A program made the translations under genes and the position numbers. From Capronia americana (lineage: Eukaryota > Ascomycota > Eurotiomycetes > Chaetothyriales > Herpotrichiellaceae): DNA of 64,000 bases. The notes beneath the pieces are model-generated. The model saw only the letters and a program-made list of their open reading frames with translations, did not search any database and had not been told where the DNA came from. Numbering within the stretch: the stretch's first letter is position 1; every line of letters starts with the position of its first letter. The stretch lies in contig JADWQD010000003.1 of NCBI GenBank assembly GCA_016110215.1, positions 3,658,001 to 3,722,000 of the forward strand. Reading direction: 5' to 3'. Shown here in pieces: positions 51,201 through 61,915 of the stretch.

Positions 51201-52632
51201 AGGCCACGCCTAGTGGACGCTTGCAGGGGCTAATGAGGCAGCGTTGCAGCACTGGGCGGGTCCTCGTCCTGCTCGTTCCAACGCCCTTTCGTTTCGTGTC
51301 TGCCCTGTGCTGTGCTGTGCCTATTCCTCCTCTGCCTGCGCCTCGCTGGCTCGCCGTGCTGGTGGGCGTTTACGCTTCCCATTTCTCATCCATTACGCGC
51401 AACTGATCTGGAAGTTGTTCCTGATCCCAAACCGCCCTCCTCCTGGACCCTGGCCATCCTTGTCCATCCTCCGAATCAGGACCAGACCCTCTTACCTCCC
51501 TAGCATCAGCCGTAGGCAAAGCAGCAGCCTGTCGAGCCTTACCACCCGAAAGGACCGCTAACAAAGGTTAACGACTCATACGACATCGACTGGGACCAAA
51601 GACCCCATAGCCTTTGCTTCCCGGCCTCCCTCTTCCACTCACCGTCGTCGCCTCCGCCTGTGGTCGCTCTCGCGCTGCTGAACAGGAAACCTCAGGCTTC
51701 CGCAGTGGCAGCGGACTGCTATGACTCTTACCTAAACCTTCCACGACAACTCCTTCGCCCTCTCCACTTCCCGGCTTCCTTTTGGTCACACCCAGCATCC
51801 TGGCAGTCCACATTCACATCCACCTCACTACCACCTTTTACCACCGTCCTCATTCCACCGCTCCGTCACCATGACTGTGCTGAGGCCTTGATCTCACTAA
51901 GCCCAAAGGCAACATCCATCGCATTCCAATACATCCTCTTACTTCCTCGGCGGCTTTGGAACATTCCATCAGAACCCGGGAATCAAATGGTTGTGCTGGA
52001 TTTGGATTGCGGCTGCGCTGTAAACGCCCTTCCCGTCGCTCATTCAAGACCTGCCAATTGCCATACGAGCCTCTCCCAGACGACTAATTAGACCTTCAAC
52101 ATCCTGCCTGCCGCCTATTTGCATCTCGACGGGCTTCACTTCAAGCAAACACCCAAACACGCTTTTGGACGGGCTTCTAGAACAACGGCCGAACGAGCAC
52201 ACGACGTGTACCACCCGCCCAACAGCCCCCGACAGAACCTCCTCCGATCAACACAGTTCACTCTTCGTCACCTGACCACCACGCCCCGCTCCGACAGTTG
52301 GTGCTGCCAGTCTGAAATCCTCCACGATTCTCCCTTGGTTGTACAGCATCCTTCTGTAGCACAAGAAGAAGCTTGCTGACGGGAAGCGTCTCGGATATCC
52401 ACAGCGAAAGATACTTCTGCCTTGCAGCCCCATTACCCGGGAACAGATACTGTTACGTCAAGGCTACCGGTTGACGGCTGTGTGGGAGGTCATCGCGGGT
52501 TTCAGGTCCCAGAGACAACAACCCTCGTGAATAGAAGGAATTGTGGCGGCTTAGAACCGACAGACGTACTCTACAATCCCCCGCTCATTCTCCCCGATCA
52601 AGCAGCTGTCAGCGAGGGCGAAGTCGAGCGCA
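51201..52632 (+). promoter_or_regulatory. probable long 5' leader/promoter of the RGS gene
   Basis: A pyrimidine-rich region with short ATG-initiated ORFs at 51721-51735 (4 codons), 51871-51891 (6 codons) and 51987-52091 (34 codons). After the last one I find no further ATG until the RGS start at 52633. This fits a long regulated leader, though introns in it are possible and the transcript start is unknown. Confidence 0.45.
51987..52091 (+). promoter_or_regulatory. upstream ORF, 34 codons
   Basis: Encodes a short peptide beginning MVVLDLDCGC and is the last upstream ATG before the RGS gene. It may limit translation if transcribed. Confidence 0.35.
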
Positions 52633-53760
52633 ATGGTTAAGAAGAAATCAACAACTCTAGCTTGGCCATATACACCTGAACCTTCACCTCGCCTTGAAGC
52701 TACGGTCAGCCAACTGAAGGACATTCCAGAACATTTCATCATGTCTGAAGGAGAATACACACGAGCGAGGCCGATAAGTGTGGCTACTCGCAAAGATGGT
52801 GTTATGTCACCTGGAGGAAGACCGACACTGGAGGACGTGCTTAACAACAAAGCACCGTCACCTTACACCCTAGCCGCGTACACAGCCTTCTTATCACAAC
52901 AACACTGTTTAGAAACTCTGGAATTCACCACAGAATCTAAAAAGTACGCCGACAAATACGATGAAGCATCGGCCAGCATGGCGGGCATGCCTCTCACAAT
53001 CGAGACGCAGGAAGGCTGGGAGCTGATTCAAGATTGGCAACGCATATTGGAAATCTACGTCAAGCCGGGTGCCCCGCGAGAGATCAACTTGCCTTCGGAG
53101 GAGCGAGACGACCTGATCGAGCGGTCATATGATTTCAAACCACCCCGACCTGAACACCTGGATGCCGCAGTGAAACGAATGTACGATTTGATGTCTGATT
53201 CCATCTTCATTCCATTCTGCAACAGCCTCAAACAGGTGTCCTATGCACAGACGTATAACGTCATGTCTGACTATGACGACCCGACTGATCTGGAGCCGAC
53301 CCGGCTGACATTTGACGAACGATCCATGCACCGCCGAATGCCATCTCGCCGGAGGAGGTCACCTCCAAACACGTCGGCAGGGCCACTCGAGACATCTCGG
53401 TCCCCGCCACAACAGCACCGTCTAACACAGTCATCCTCGTTATCGTCAGCATTAGGTCGCCAGAGCGGAGTGCGTTTATCTACACACATTTCGCATTCGT
53501 CGGCAATTTCGGAAAGCGCCTTGACCGACTCTAGTGGAGGTCCGGACAGCCCTCCTGCTGGCGAGCTTCTGGACCACGACATGGTAATGACCCCACCTAC
53601 TACCCCACCGACGAGCGAGCTTGGTGGGACTACCAGTCATGGAAGTGGAAGCGGAATGGCCGCGATCAAAACACAGCGCAGTGAGAGCGGCGGGTGGAAG
53701 AAGGCCATGAAGATCTTTAGCGGTGGGAAAAGGAAGAATGGAAGCAGCGAACACGAATAA
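52633..53760 (+). CDS. RGS-domain regulator of G-protein signalling
   Basis: A 375-aa cytosolic GTPase-activating protein for heterotrimeric G-alpha, of the small fungal RGS type. The ATG at 52633 (MVKKKSTTLAW) ends a long leader. The RGS domain spans about residues 63-205: RPTLEDVLNNKAPSPYTLAA, then AFLSQQHCLETLEFTTESKK, WQRILEIYVKPGAPREINLP and MYDLMSDSIFIPFCNSL, the usual helical bundle with its closing helix. The C-terminal half is disordered, with basic (RRMPSRRRRSPP) and Ser/Thr-Pro-rich segments and a Lys-rich end (GGKRKNGSSE). Phosphorylation of the tail is plausible but not shown. Confidence 0.9.
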   Translation: MVKKKSTTLAWPYTPEPSPRLEATVSQLKDIPEHFIMSEGEYTRARPISVATRKDGVMSPGGRPTLEDVLNNKAPSPYTLAAYTAFLSQQHCLETLEFTTESKKYADKYDEASASMAGMPLTIETQEGWELIQDWQRILEIYVKPGAPREINLPSEERDDLIERSYDFKPPRPEHLDAAVKRMYDLMSDSIFIPFCNSLKQVSYAQTYNVMSDYDDPTDLEPTRLTFDERSMHRRMPSRRRRSPPNTSAGPLETSRSPPQQHRLTQSSSLSSALGRQSGVRLSTHISHSSAISESALTDSSGGPDSPPAGELLDHDMVMTPPTTPPTSELGGTTSHGSGSGMAAIKTQRSESGGWKKAMKIFSGGKRKNGSSEHE

Positions 53761-55005
53761 CACGCAAGGGAGAGGTCTCCGTCGACTTCTCCAACTAGGG
53801 CATCTTGCACCTTCATGGGGTTGTGCCTGATTAGGTGATATTGTGGATTTCCTGCAATGGGATTACCAATGGTATAGGTTACAGGTGCGCAAAAGCCGGC
53901 AGCATTTCGGAATCAGGAAACTTGGGACATGACGGTAACGGAGTTGGCCATGCGCTTATGAGACACGAACTTGCATGATGGCGTTGGTGTGAGGTTTTGC
54001 AGCGGTGGCGACGCGCTTTTGAACGGCTTGATCACTTCTTGGTCGATCCTATTATCCTTGTCTTCTTCGGTCGGCGCGGCCAAGACGTTTATTCAACAAC
54101 GACAACCTTCTCTTCGAGCGGTAGAGCGTGATATGGGGGTGCATCCAATGGCCTGTATGGATCGGGCGGAGGGCCCAGATCTGGCACGGAGCCGCATTCC
54201 TGATGTACACAATAGGCAGTGGACGTGATGCTTAGGTCATGATAGCGATAATCGTGTGATCCCACTTTAGCGGTGGTGAAAGGTACGTGAGCGATGTACT
54301 CGTACTACTCGATCAGATAGAGCGATACTTGAGCCATGCAGCTCGTGCTCCTCGAACAGGAGGAGCGGTACTTGAGGACTTCGGTGCTCTACTCGTACTT
54401 CTCATCAAACTGCTCCATCTCCTTCAGTTCACTGACACAACTCAGTTCCTCGTAGCTCGTACATGAGAAAGCCTCCAGATCGCCCACCAATACGAGTACT
54501 GGAAGTCAGAGGCCCATGCTTGATGCCGAATTAGACACCTGGCTCGTCTGTGAGCTCGGGGGTCCGCCAGAGACAGACCGTCGCCTGTTCGCTCACCTCA
54601 CAATCATTTCACACGCTCCTTGATCCTTATCTGAAATGTCTTCCAGTCTATTCGTGTGTGGACTTTGCTTGTGCTCGCCGTCTCCATCATGCTGTTTCTC
54701 ACGAACACGCTCCTCACGCAACAGTCCGAGACTCCTCCGCTTTGCAAAAACTCTCTCACAAGTTTCACGAGCTGAAATCAATATGACGTGATGACATCCA
54801 CAGCTAGCGTCAAACCCAGCGAAACCTCCCAATCGTTTAGTCCAACACTGAGACAATAAGTTTTCTTGAGCATCACTTGGCCATCGAAAAGTCATGGCAC
54901 TGGAGTCTCCGTGAATTCCAAGCTGATCGCTGGTGGAGTTGCTGCCGTCCTGGGCGATTAATCACAACACTTTCGGATGACAGCATTGTCGATCAATGTT
55001 TCTTC

Positions 55006-55236
55006 ATGCGCACACCAAATGATAAGAACCCCGTGATCCCCGGATTGCTGCCAGTGAAGTCCTATCTGACATCTGGACACCTGGATGATCGACTGATTGA
55101 CCTACCAAAACCACTCCGTGGTATGGATTTTTCCTTCTCCCCACCTTCTATGACCTTCCCCATTTCGGAGCTTGGATCTTCCTCATTTTCGCTGAAGTCA
55201 GACATCGCCGACCGCACTCGTCCTTACCAGTACTAG
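55006..55236 (+). CDS. possible small ORF, 76 aa
   Basis: Starts MRTPNDKNPVIPGLLPVKSY and ends IADRTRPYQY. The composition looks protein-like and the frame is open for about 43 codons before the ATG, so this may be the 3' exon of a longer gene whose upstream exons I could not place. No domain is seen. Confidence 0.3.
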   Translation: MRTPNDKNPVIPGLLPVKSYLTSGHLDDRLIDLPKPLRGMDFSFSPPSMTFPISELGSSSFSLKSDIADRTRPYQY

Positions 55237-55434
55237 CACCTTTACCTAGTCGAAGCTAGTCTGTTCAAATGAGCATTGATACTACGAGTACTCGTACGAC
55301 TGCCACCTCATGGCGAGCCCGGTATTCCCCGTTCTCCTAACCTCAACAGTGGGATCCGTCTGCGCGGCTCCGCCTGTCAGGATCGACAGCAATAGACACA
55401 GAGATCTCCCGCTGTGATCATAGGGCGTCTCCGT

Positions 55435-55929
55435 CTAACATAGTGGTCTGCAGCACGGCATGAACAGACAAGCCATCGACTCTGCAAGAGACTGTTGATC
55501 GCCTACCACGAATCGACGCAGCAGTTTACCGATGTTACGGGAAGCTTCCACGCACCATGTCCCCGCTTGATTCGATATACGGTCCATTTCCACGAAGACG
55601 TTTGGAAACTCTGAGACGAAGCGGTAACAGTGTCCGTCAAGTCGGGCCCTCTCTACCTTCCATGACCAAATTGGTGTTACAAGCTCACCATGGCTGTTCC
55701 ACTGGACCTTGGACCTTCGAGCTTCAGCGTCATGCCAGTCAACAGACCTCTCCTCTAGGTTATGTAACCTTCCAATCAAAGCACTAAACCCCCTTCCCAG
55801 GTTGTTGGAAAAGTGCTTCTGACTGGACATTGTCGCCGGGCACCACGGGCCGGCATTCAACAAATCAGAGGCAAACTTCCACGCTCCCATATCCGTGATG
55901 CCAACTTCCATCCCAAGCTTGCAGCTCAT
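55435..55929 (-). CDS. possible hypothetical protein, 164 aa
   Basis: An ORF from an ATG at 55929 with balanced composition (FSNNLGRGFSALIGRLHNLE, GTWCVEASRNIGKLLRRFVV). The C-terminus ends in a Cys-rich stretch (ACLFMPCCRPLC) that resembles a lipidation motif but may be chance. No family is recognised. Confidence 0.35.
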   Translation of the reverse strand: MSCKLGMEVGITDMGAWKFASDLLNAGPWCPATMSSQKHFSNNLGRGFSALIGRLHNLEERSVDWHDAEARRSKVQWNSHGELVTPIWSWKVERARLDGHCYRFVSEFPNVFVEMDRISNQAGTWCVEASRNIGKLLRRFVVGDQQSLAESMACLFMPCCRPLC

Positions 55930-57354
55930 TTATTTGAAGAAAAGCAAGCTAAAGAGGTGTGATTAGCAAGGATGTGGCATCGTCACATGAGCAAAGGTGA
56001 AGACAATCAAGGTGCACGTTACCCTTCGTCTCTCGCGATCCTCCAGTTTTGGCAGTTCCCCGCCGTTACGCCCGGGTTATTTACCGTTTCCGGACACACG
56101 CACTCAATCGGCGACAACGGTCGACCTGGAGAGGTCGTGAAGCAGGTTGCATCCAGTTGCCTAGCCTTAGGACCACTCCGAGAGTGATGAGACCGACAGT
56201 CGAAAGCTTTGCCACACATATTGACCGAGGCTGCAGCGTAAATCGTACAATCCAGACTCCGAGCGGCGAAGAGAACATCGTATCTCACGGGGAAGTGACA
56301 AATAACATGGAACGACCCCAGGAATGACTGTGGGCCGAGTATTTGAGGATTGAACTGTTAGGCGTTTCCTCTCCAATCCCGAGTTGGTTTACATCCAATG
56401 CATCCCTTCTACTGACTGCGATGAGACGAGGTTGCTCTCCGCCCCCCTTTCCGCTACCTGACTCGACTAGCGTATCAAATGCAGTGCGCCTGTATGTCCA
56501 TATTGGTAGAAGGCTGCGAGCATTCAAGGACTGAAGGTGTCCTTGTTTCTCCCCCTTACAAAACTTGGAAAGCAGACAACGCTTTCCAGGCTATTGCAAA
56601 CTGCTACATGGGCAAACACATCGCCATCATCTAGGTCTGCCTGGCTCGTACCGTCAGCCACTCCGAGGCACCCGCAGTCGGCAGTCACTGTCCCGCCCAT
56701 GGAGTTGGGGAATTTGCCCGATGAAATCGCAGGGAAAGTCGAACTGGGCATTGGTGGCCGTAAGGTTGACACGGATAGACAGGTGGGGCATCTACCGTTT
56801 TTATTCAAGCCAGTCAAACTCGATCTTGAACGCCAATGCCAAAAGCCAAGGTGCATGAATCGGGGTACGTTCTTCGCAGGGCAGCATTTGGAAGAGGGAA
56901 TGGAATGACATTGTCGCCAAATGTCCCATCTAGAGAAGCGACTCTCAGGCTCACCTCCAGCATGTCGAGTAGGTTGAAAAGGGGTCAGCTTGTCGACGAG
57001 CCTGTTGCGTGGGTGTGAGCACGGTTGCAGCGAGGAACAGGGAATCGATCGCAAAGTACTTCAGGTTTATCTTGTCGGCTCAGTTACTTATCGACCGACA
57101 ATATATGTTGAGTCTCAAATCGAGAGGAGGGCCCGAAAAGTAGTTATTTGGGGAATGGTGACGCAGAAATCTCGAAGCCGATGCTGGTTGCAAGCCAGGG
57201 TCGACGCAGGTTATATGTTGGACACGTATATACCTTCACGTCTCGCACTCATTTCGAGGGTTTCCCGTGCATCGCCCACAGACGAGGCTTCTCGATTCTA
57301 GGTCCTAGCACTCTCGTCCCGGCATCTATATTCAACGTCGGGATTCTTACGCGA

Positions 57355-57380
57355 GTTCAAGCCCGTGAGCGGGCTTGAAC
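57355..57380. repeat. perfect 11-bp inverted repeat with 4-nt loop
   Basis: Arms GTTCAAGCCCG and CGGGCTTGAAC flank TGAG. It lies outside any gene model. Confidence 0.85.
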
Positions 57381-59196
57381 ATCTTGTTAGGTGAACCAGA
57401 ACGAAACAAGGAGCGACGTCGACATACTATTGGACTGAGCCAGAAGGAAAAAGCAAGCAATGGCCGACCAGCGGGAGATAGATGGACATCCTGAAGAGTG
57501 CTTGGCAGCGAGTACAGCCACTGCCACAGTAATCCAGGTAGGCTCCGCACTGGTATACACTGTACTTCGATGACTGATCAGCCAGACAGGCTGCCAGCCA
57601 ATACCCTTATGGCAGAGAGGACGGCCGCATTCTGCATGTTGTCCTATCCACGGTCGCTATTACGAGGAAATCACCTCTCGCACGGCATGAATGCCACTAG
57701 GTGATCCCAGCGTGGCCAAAGATAGTGCAACGGGCACTGTGCATCGCCTCCAAATGGTGAAGGAAGGGAAAGACCCACATCGAAGACTGGTTGTTAACAA
57801 AGCTGGGCGGCTGCGCCTTGGGAAACAGTCTTCGTGAAAGGAAACCCCGTCGACGATAGGGGGATGACGAAGAGAATTTCGACGGGCAAGAGTAAGGAAC
57901 GAGGTAACTGGAAGGTGTAAGCTCCAGCCCTCGCTTCCTGCTCTCGGCCTTAGAGCGAGAATGACCTTTGTCCAGGAAGCATGCAGGAATTGCAGACCAT
58001 TTGACGAAGTCCAGTCCAAGAGTGATTTCATGGATATATTGCTCTCAGTTTACCCAAGGCCAGCGACCAGGATCAAATGACAGGGACGTAGGGGCAGGGA
58101 CGAGATGAGCCAAGGGTTGCCAACGCTGGTTGCAGCAGTGAAGTTATGATCAAGCAAGACCCGCAGACACATCACGCACGGCTGAACCTGGTCCATTGTG
58201 GCTGTTCTATGATCTCGGTTCGTGTATCGTGACGAACGCCAATCGCACCCTTCTCGAGATGTTATGCATGCTTTTTCATGGTGCAGGCAGGGAGCCGATT
58301 GGCTGGAGGGCGAATGTCGCGGCAACCTGCGATCAGAAGGATTTGTTCAAATGTCGACCTGGACTAGGTTTATCGGTTCAATCGCCTCGGTCGGAGATTT
58401 AAAGGACAAGCAATTCCCCCTATCAGTCGAGTGGCTCGTATCGGCGGAGGTCGGCTGAGAGATGGCCTGGGGGGTCGTAGATGAGATATAGACACGCATA
58501 TGGAAGTCAAGGACCACAGCTGGTCTCCGCCGTGTTTGACACCCCGGCAGCAATGACGGCGAGAACAAGATTCAGCCTCAGTCAGGAGTTCGAGGCGAGA
58601 GGGCCCTAACCGGATTCACACTAGGCGGTGCTCTTAAGCGCACTGACCCGCCAATCAGGGCCCTTTGGCTCGCAGCTCCACCGGCTCTCCTGATTTGTTA
58701 ACAACTCGACCACAAATCGTGCGACACTCTCAACCTCGTCCTCGCCAACCATCCACCTTGTCATCGTCCGCCGCTTTTCGTTTCATCCTGGATCTGCACC
58801 TCTCTCTTCTGCGCCGTAGCATACCCTGCTTCTGTGGTAGCCCTCCAATGCTCCTACAATTTCCCGCGTTGGTTGCGTGCAACCCACCAAAATGGTAACT
58901 CCGCTCGTGGCCGTCTCTGTCTCTCGTTTGCTTTTCTGCTTGTCGTCTTTCCTGATATCGGGTGCGCATCAACTCGTCGTCGTTCCTTTGAACCTTTCTT
59001 CCAAGCGTCCTAGAGACGTCAGTCATTCTTTTTCAATTCCACGCCGTCATTCCTTTGATTGCAGACTCCCATTCATTTACCCGGCCGGTTGATTCCGCCA
59101 CAAAACAGACACACGGAATAGACACTTTGACAGGTCTTCCGAAGCTCACCCGAATAGCATTTAGGAAAGGACCCAGCAAAAGAAGGAGCAGTGAAC

Positions 59197-61086
59197 ATGT
59201 ATCTCCCAACTGTCGCAGTTTTGGTGGCTTCTCTGTCATGGGCATCGGCGTCGGCGCAGGTTCGCCCTGATGGACTAGTGGCTGATAGACGGCTCCCAAG
59301 ACGTCAATATGGCAATGACACTGCCTCGACAGGCTGGCCTGAAACGGCCTCAACAAGCCTGATTGTGGATGGCGCATCGGCCAGCTCGATCACTGCCACA
59401 TCCGACCCGGTTGCCAGCGATGTGACAACGGCTAGTAGCTCTGAAGCTCCCACCTCGAGTGACCCTATTGCGGTAGCATCAAGCAGCTCCCAAGCTACCC
59501 CTACGACATATGATTCAATGACTTGGTCGGACTGGACATCATCGGTGGCCAGTAGTGAGACTTCTGTCGACGGCGCAACCATCAGCTCGTCCACAACGAC
59601 CACCGAGACGGGGAGTAGCGAGACTCCCGTCAATGGCGCTTCCACCAGTTCATCTACGGCACCTGTGGAGACAAGTAGCTCCACAACTACGACAACCACC
59701 AGTCCCTTGGTTGAAGCAGTCACGACAACATCTTCGGCTACGAACGGAAGCTTCGAAACTTGGTCCGATTGGACATCATCAACCAGCAGCAGCGAGTCGG
59801 TCGTTAAAGGCGTCACGACAACCTCATCAACCGAGACTGGTGCGGTCAAGACTTCGTCTACGACTACAAGCACGAGCGATGTGGTTGCGGCTGAGACAAC
59901 CACTTCATATGGTGCACAAAGTTCGGAGACGTGGGGTGATTGGGACAGTACCAGCTCCAGCGATGGTAGCTCCTCGGTCGATGCTACAACGGAGCCGGCT
60001 CATACCCCGGCCGGAAAGCCACCGGTCGATGCTACAACGGAACTGATCATTACCTCAACTGGAAAGCCACCAGTCGGAGCCGTTGTCGACTCGACTCCCA
60101 GCATGACAGAGACCTGGTCAGACTGGACGGAGGCAACAAGCACCGTCTCGGCTGGTGAAGAAGTCGCCGTCAGCACCACTGTGGAAGCTTCTGTTGCAAC
60201 ATTGACGCTTGGGGTTGGACCGTCCGCCTCCGTCATCACCACCACTCTCCACATCACGAAGACTTTCTATCAGACAAGTACCATTTACGCCACCATTACT
60301 CGGCCGTCCCCAACGAGTCAGCCTCAAGGACCGAACGATGTTGTCAACGTTGCAGCTGCTAACACTGAAGCTACCACCACCATCACTTTGCGATCTACCA
60401 CCACAGAAACAATCACGCTGATCCCCGTACACACGGGTGCTGGCTCTTGGCCGGCTGGACCGAGCAGTGACGGCGGCGCGTGTTCTGTTTCGTATGTTAC
60501 TGTCACGGAGGTTGTGCAGAGCACCATCACGGTTACAGCGACACCCAGCGAGATCAAGCCCCTGAAGCCAACTGCACCGATTGCAGCCATTGATGTGTCC
60601 ACCACATCGCCAAGTCCATCCAGCGCTTCGGCTGAATACACATGGGTAGATTGGACAAGCAGTGAATCCGCCTCCACCCCTGTTGAAGGCGCAAAGACCA
60701 CGGCGACGACGATTAGCACGACCAGCTCAATTGAACATACTTGGGCCGATTGGACGAGCAGTTCATCTGCGTCCACTCCCGTCGCCGGTGCAACAACGAC
60801 GAGTACCACGACCAGCTCAATCGAGCACACTTGGGCCGATTGGACGAGCAGTTCGTCTGTGTCAACTCCCGTCGATGCTGCAACGACGTCCACCAGCACA
60901 AGTACCAGCGATAGCAGCATCACAACTTCTACTGAGCATTCATGGGCGGATTGGAGCAGCACGACGGCTACAAGTGTGCCAGTCGACGCGGTTACCACCA
61001 CTACTATCGTGACAACCACGCAGAAGCCAAGCTCAGGGTTCATCACCATGTCAAAGTATACCACTCCTGCAGGATGGAAGCCATGA
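59197..61086 (+). CDS. secreted Ser/Thr-rich protein with eight W-x-D-W modules
   Basis: A single-exon protein of 629 aa. A signal peptide (MYLPTVAVLVASLSWASASA) is followed by a dibasic stretch (DRRLPRRQ) that could be a Kex2-type processing site. The rest is dominated by Ser, Thr, Val and Ala, so heavy O-mannosylation is expected. Eight copies of [TS]-W-[SGVA]-D-W occur between residues 109 and 586. They begin at 59521, 59758, 59929, 60112, 60640, 60739, 60829 and 60940, each followed by a Ser/Thr stretch and usually a VDGA/VAGA/VDAV-like turn. A central segment without W-x-D-W (about 60180-60560) holds ITTTLHITKTFYQTSTIYAT and a Cys-containing piece. The C-terminus (FITMSKYTTPAGWKP) has no GPI signal, so release or covalent wall linkage is likely. 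The function is unknown. Confidence 0.85.
   Translation: MYLPTVAVLVASLSWASASAQVRPDGLVADRRLPRRQYGNDTASTGWPETASTSLIVDGASASSITATSDPVASDVTTASSSEAPTSSDPIAVASSSSQATPTTYDSMTWSDWTSSVASSETSVDGATISSSTTTTETGSSETPVNGASTSSSTAPVETSSSTTTTTTSPLVEAVTTTSSATNGSFETWSDWTSSTSSSESVVKGVTTTSSTETGAVKTSSTTTSTSDVVAAETTTSYGAQSSETWGDWDSTSSSDGSSSVDATTEPAHTPAGKPPVDATTELIITSTGKPPVGAVVDSTPSMTETWSDWTEATSTVSAGEEVAVSTTVEASVATLTLGVGPSASVITTTLHITKTFYQTSTIYATITRPSPTSQPQGPNDVVNVAAANTEATTTITLRSTTTETITLIPVHTGAGSWPAGPSSDGGACSVSYVTVTEVVQSTITVTATPSEIKPLKPTAPIAAIDVSTTSPSPSSASAEYTWVDWTSSESASTPVEGAKTTATTISTTSSIEHTWADWTSSSSASTPVAGATTTSTTTSSIEHTWADWTSSSSVSTPVDAATTSTSTSTSDSSITTSTEHSWADWSSTTATSVPVDAVTTTTIVTTTQKPSSGFITMSKYTTPAGWKP
60709..60888 (+). 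repeat. coding tandem duplication, about 2 x 90 nt
   Basis: The sixth and seventh W-x-D-W modules are nearly identical (SSIEHTWADWTSSSS) and start exactly 90 nt apart, showing recent duplication. Confidence 0.85.
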
Positions 61087-61915
61087 GATGCTGGACGAAT
61101 CTGGGTCGTTGGGTGATGTGGAGGTGAGGTTCTGGCTGTGGAACAACGGAGACTTTGGGACCAAAGAGAAGCAATGTTTCAGTTCTTGTACAAAGTGTTT
61201 TTACCATATTCCCCAGTGGATTTACGGCCTTCGAGAGGTGATTGTCCTACCCAGACCGTCAAGTACCAGACCTGAGCAAGTGTTCTCAACAGCGCTGAGA
61301 GAGCGGTAGGGCTTAGATACTGTAGCATGCACAATGACGACAGTTGCCGCGTGTCGTACGGGCATCCGTTTTGATGACTGAAGGCTCGCTCACTCGCGCT
61401 GCGGTCATGCGGTGGATGGCCATGTCGCACTGCTCATCCAAGCTTTTCCAAGGTAAATCTCAGTTCCTGGGAATCTGCGCCTTGAAGCCACAATTTCCAG
61501 GGCAGAAGTGACTGGCTCGCTTGTCTGATTCGCCTTTCGGTCCCAGAAGAACCAAACCAGGTGAACCGAAGCTTTAAACAACCCCACCACAGCCCCGCAG
61601 CAATGATGCTTGGTTCGTGTCCCTCCAACTCGGCGCCGTATCTCAGCGATACCCTTTTCCTTTGGCTATGACGCAGCTCGATGTCGTCAGATCGTCCAAC
61701 TTGATGGGCGATCATGATGGGATGAACTACCCGTCTCGCTACCAGTGTCAATGCCTGCCCGAGGGGTCGATGTGAGCCCATATACCCCCGTAGTCCCCTG
61801 CGTCTCTCCCAGGTATCTTTGTTTGTGACACGATTGAACCCCCCCAAGAGCGTTCCAGCAAGACCTATTTCACCTAGATCCCGTCCAAGGCGCAGATAAC
61901 AGCAGGACTCTCACC
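61087..61915. other. intergenic, 0.83 kb
   Basis: 3' flank of the W-x-D-W gene and promoter of the micro-exon gene. Nothing else is seen. Confidence 0.6.

Larger units (their letters stand above)
53761..59196. other. gene-poor region, 5.4 kb
   Basis: There is no recognised gene. Two small ORFs (55006-55236 plus, 55435-55929 minus) are the best candidates. Opposed ORFs at 56524-57054 (minus) and 56537-56908 (plus) cover each other and neither is convincing. A perfect hairpin lies at 57355-57380. Non-coding transcripts are possible. Confidence 0.5.

Noticed and set aside
56524..57054. 176-codon minus-strand ORF opposed by a 123-codon plus ORF
   Set aside because: Mutual shadows without domain or intron evidence; left within the gene-poor region.
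60324..61064. 246-codon minus-strand ORF
   Set aside because: Antisense shadow of the W-x-D-W repeats.
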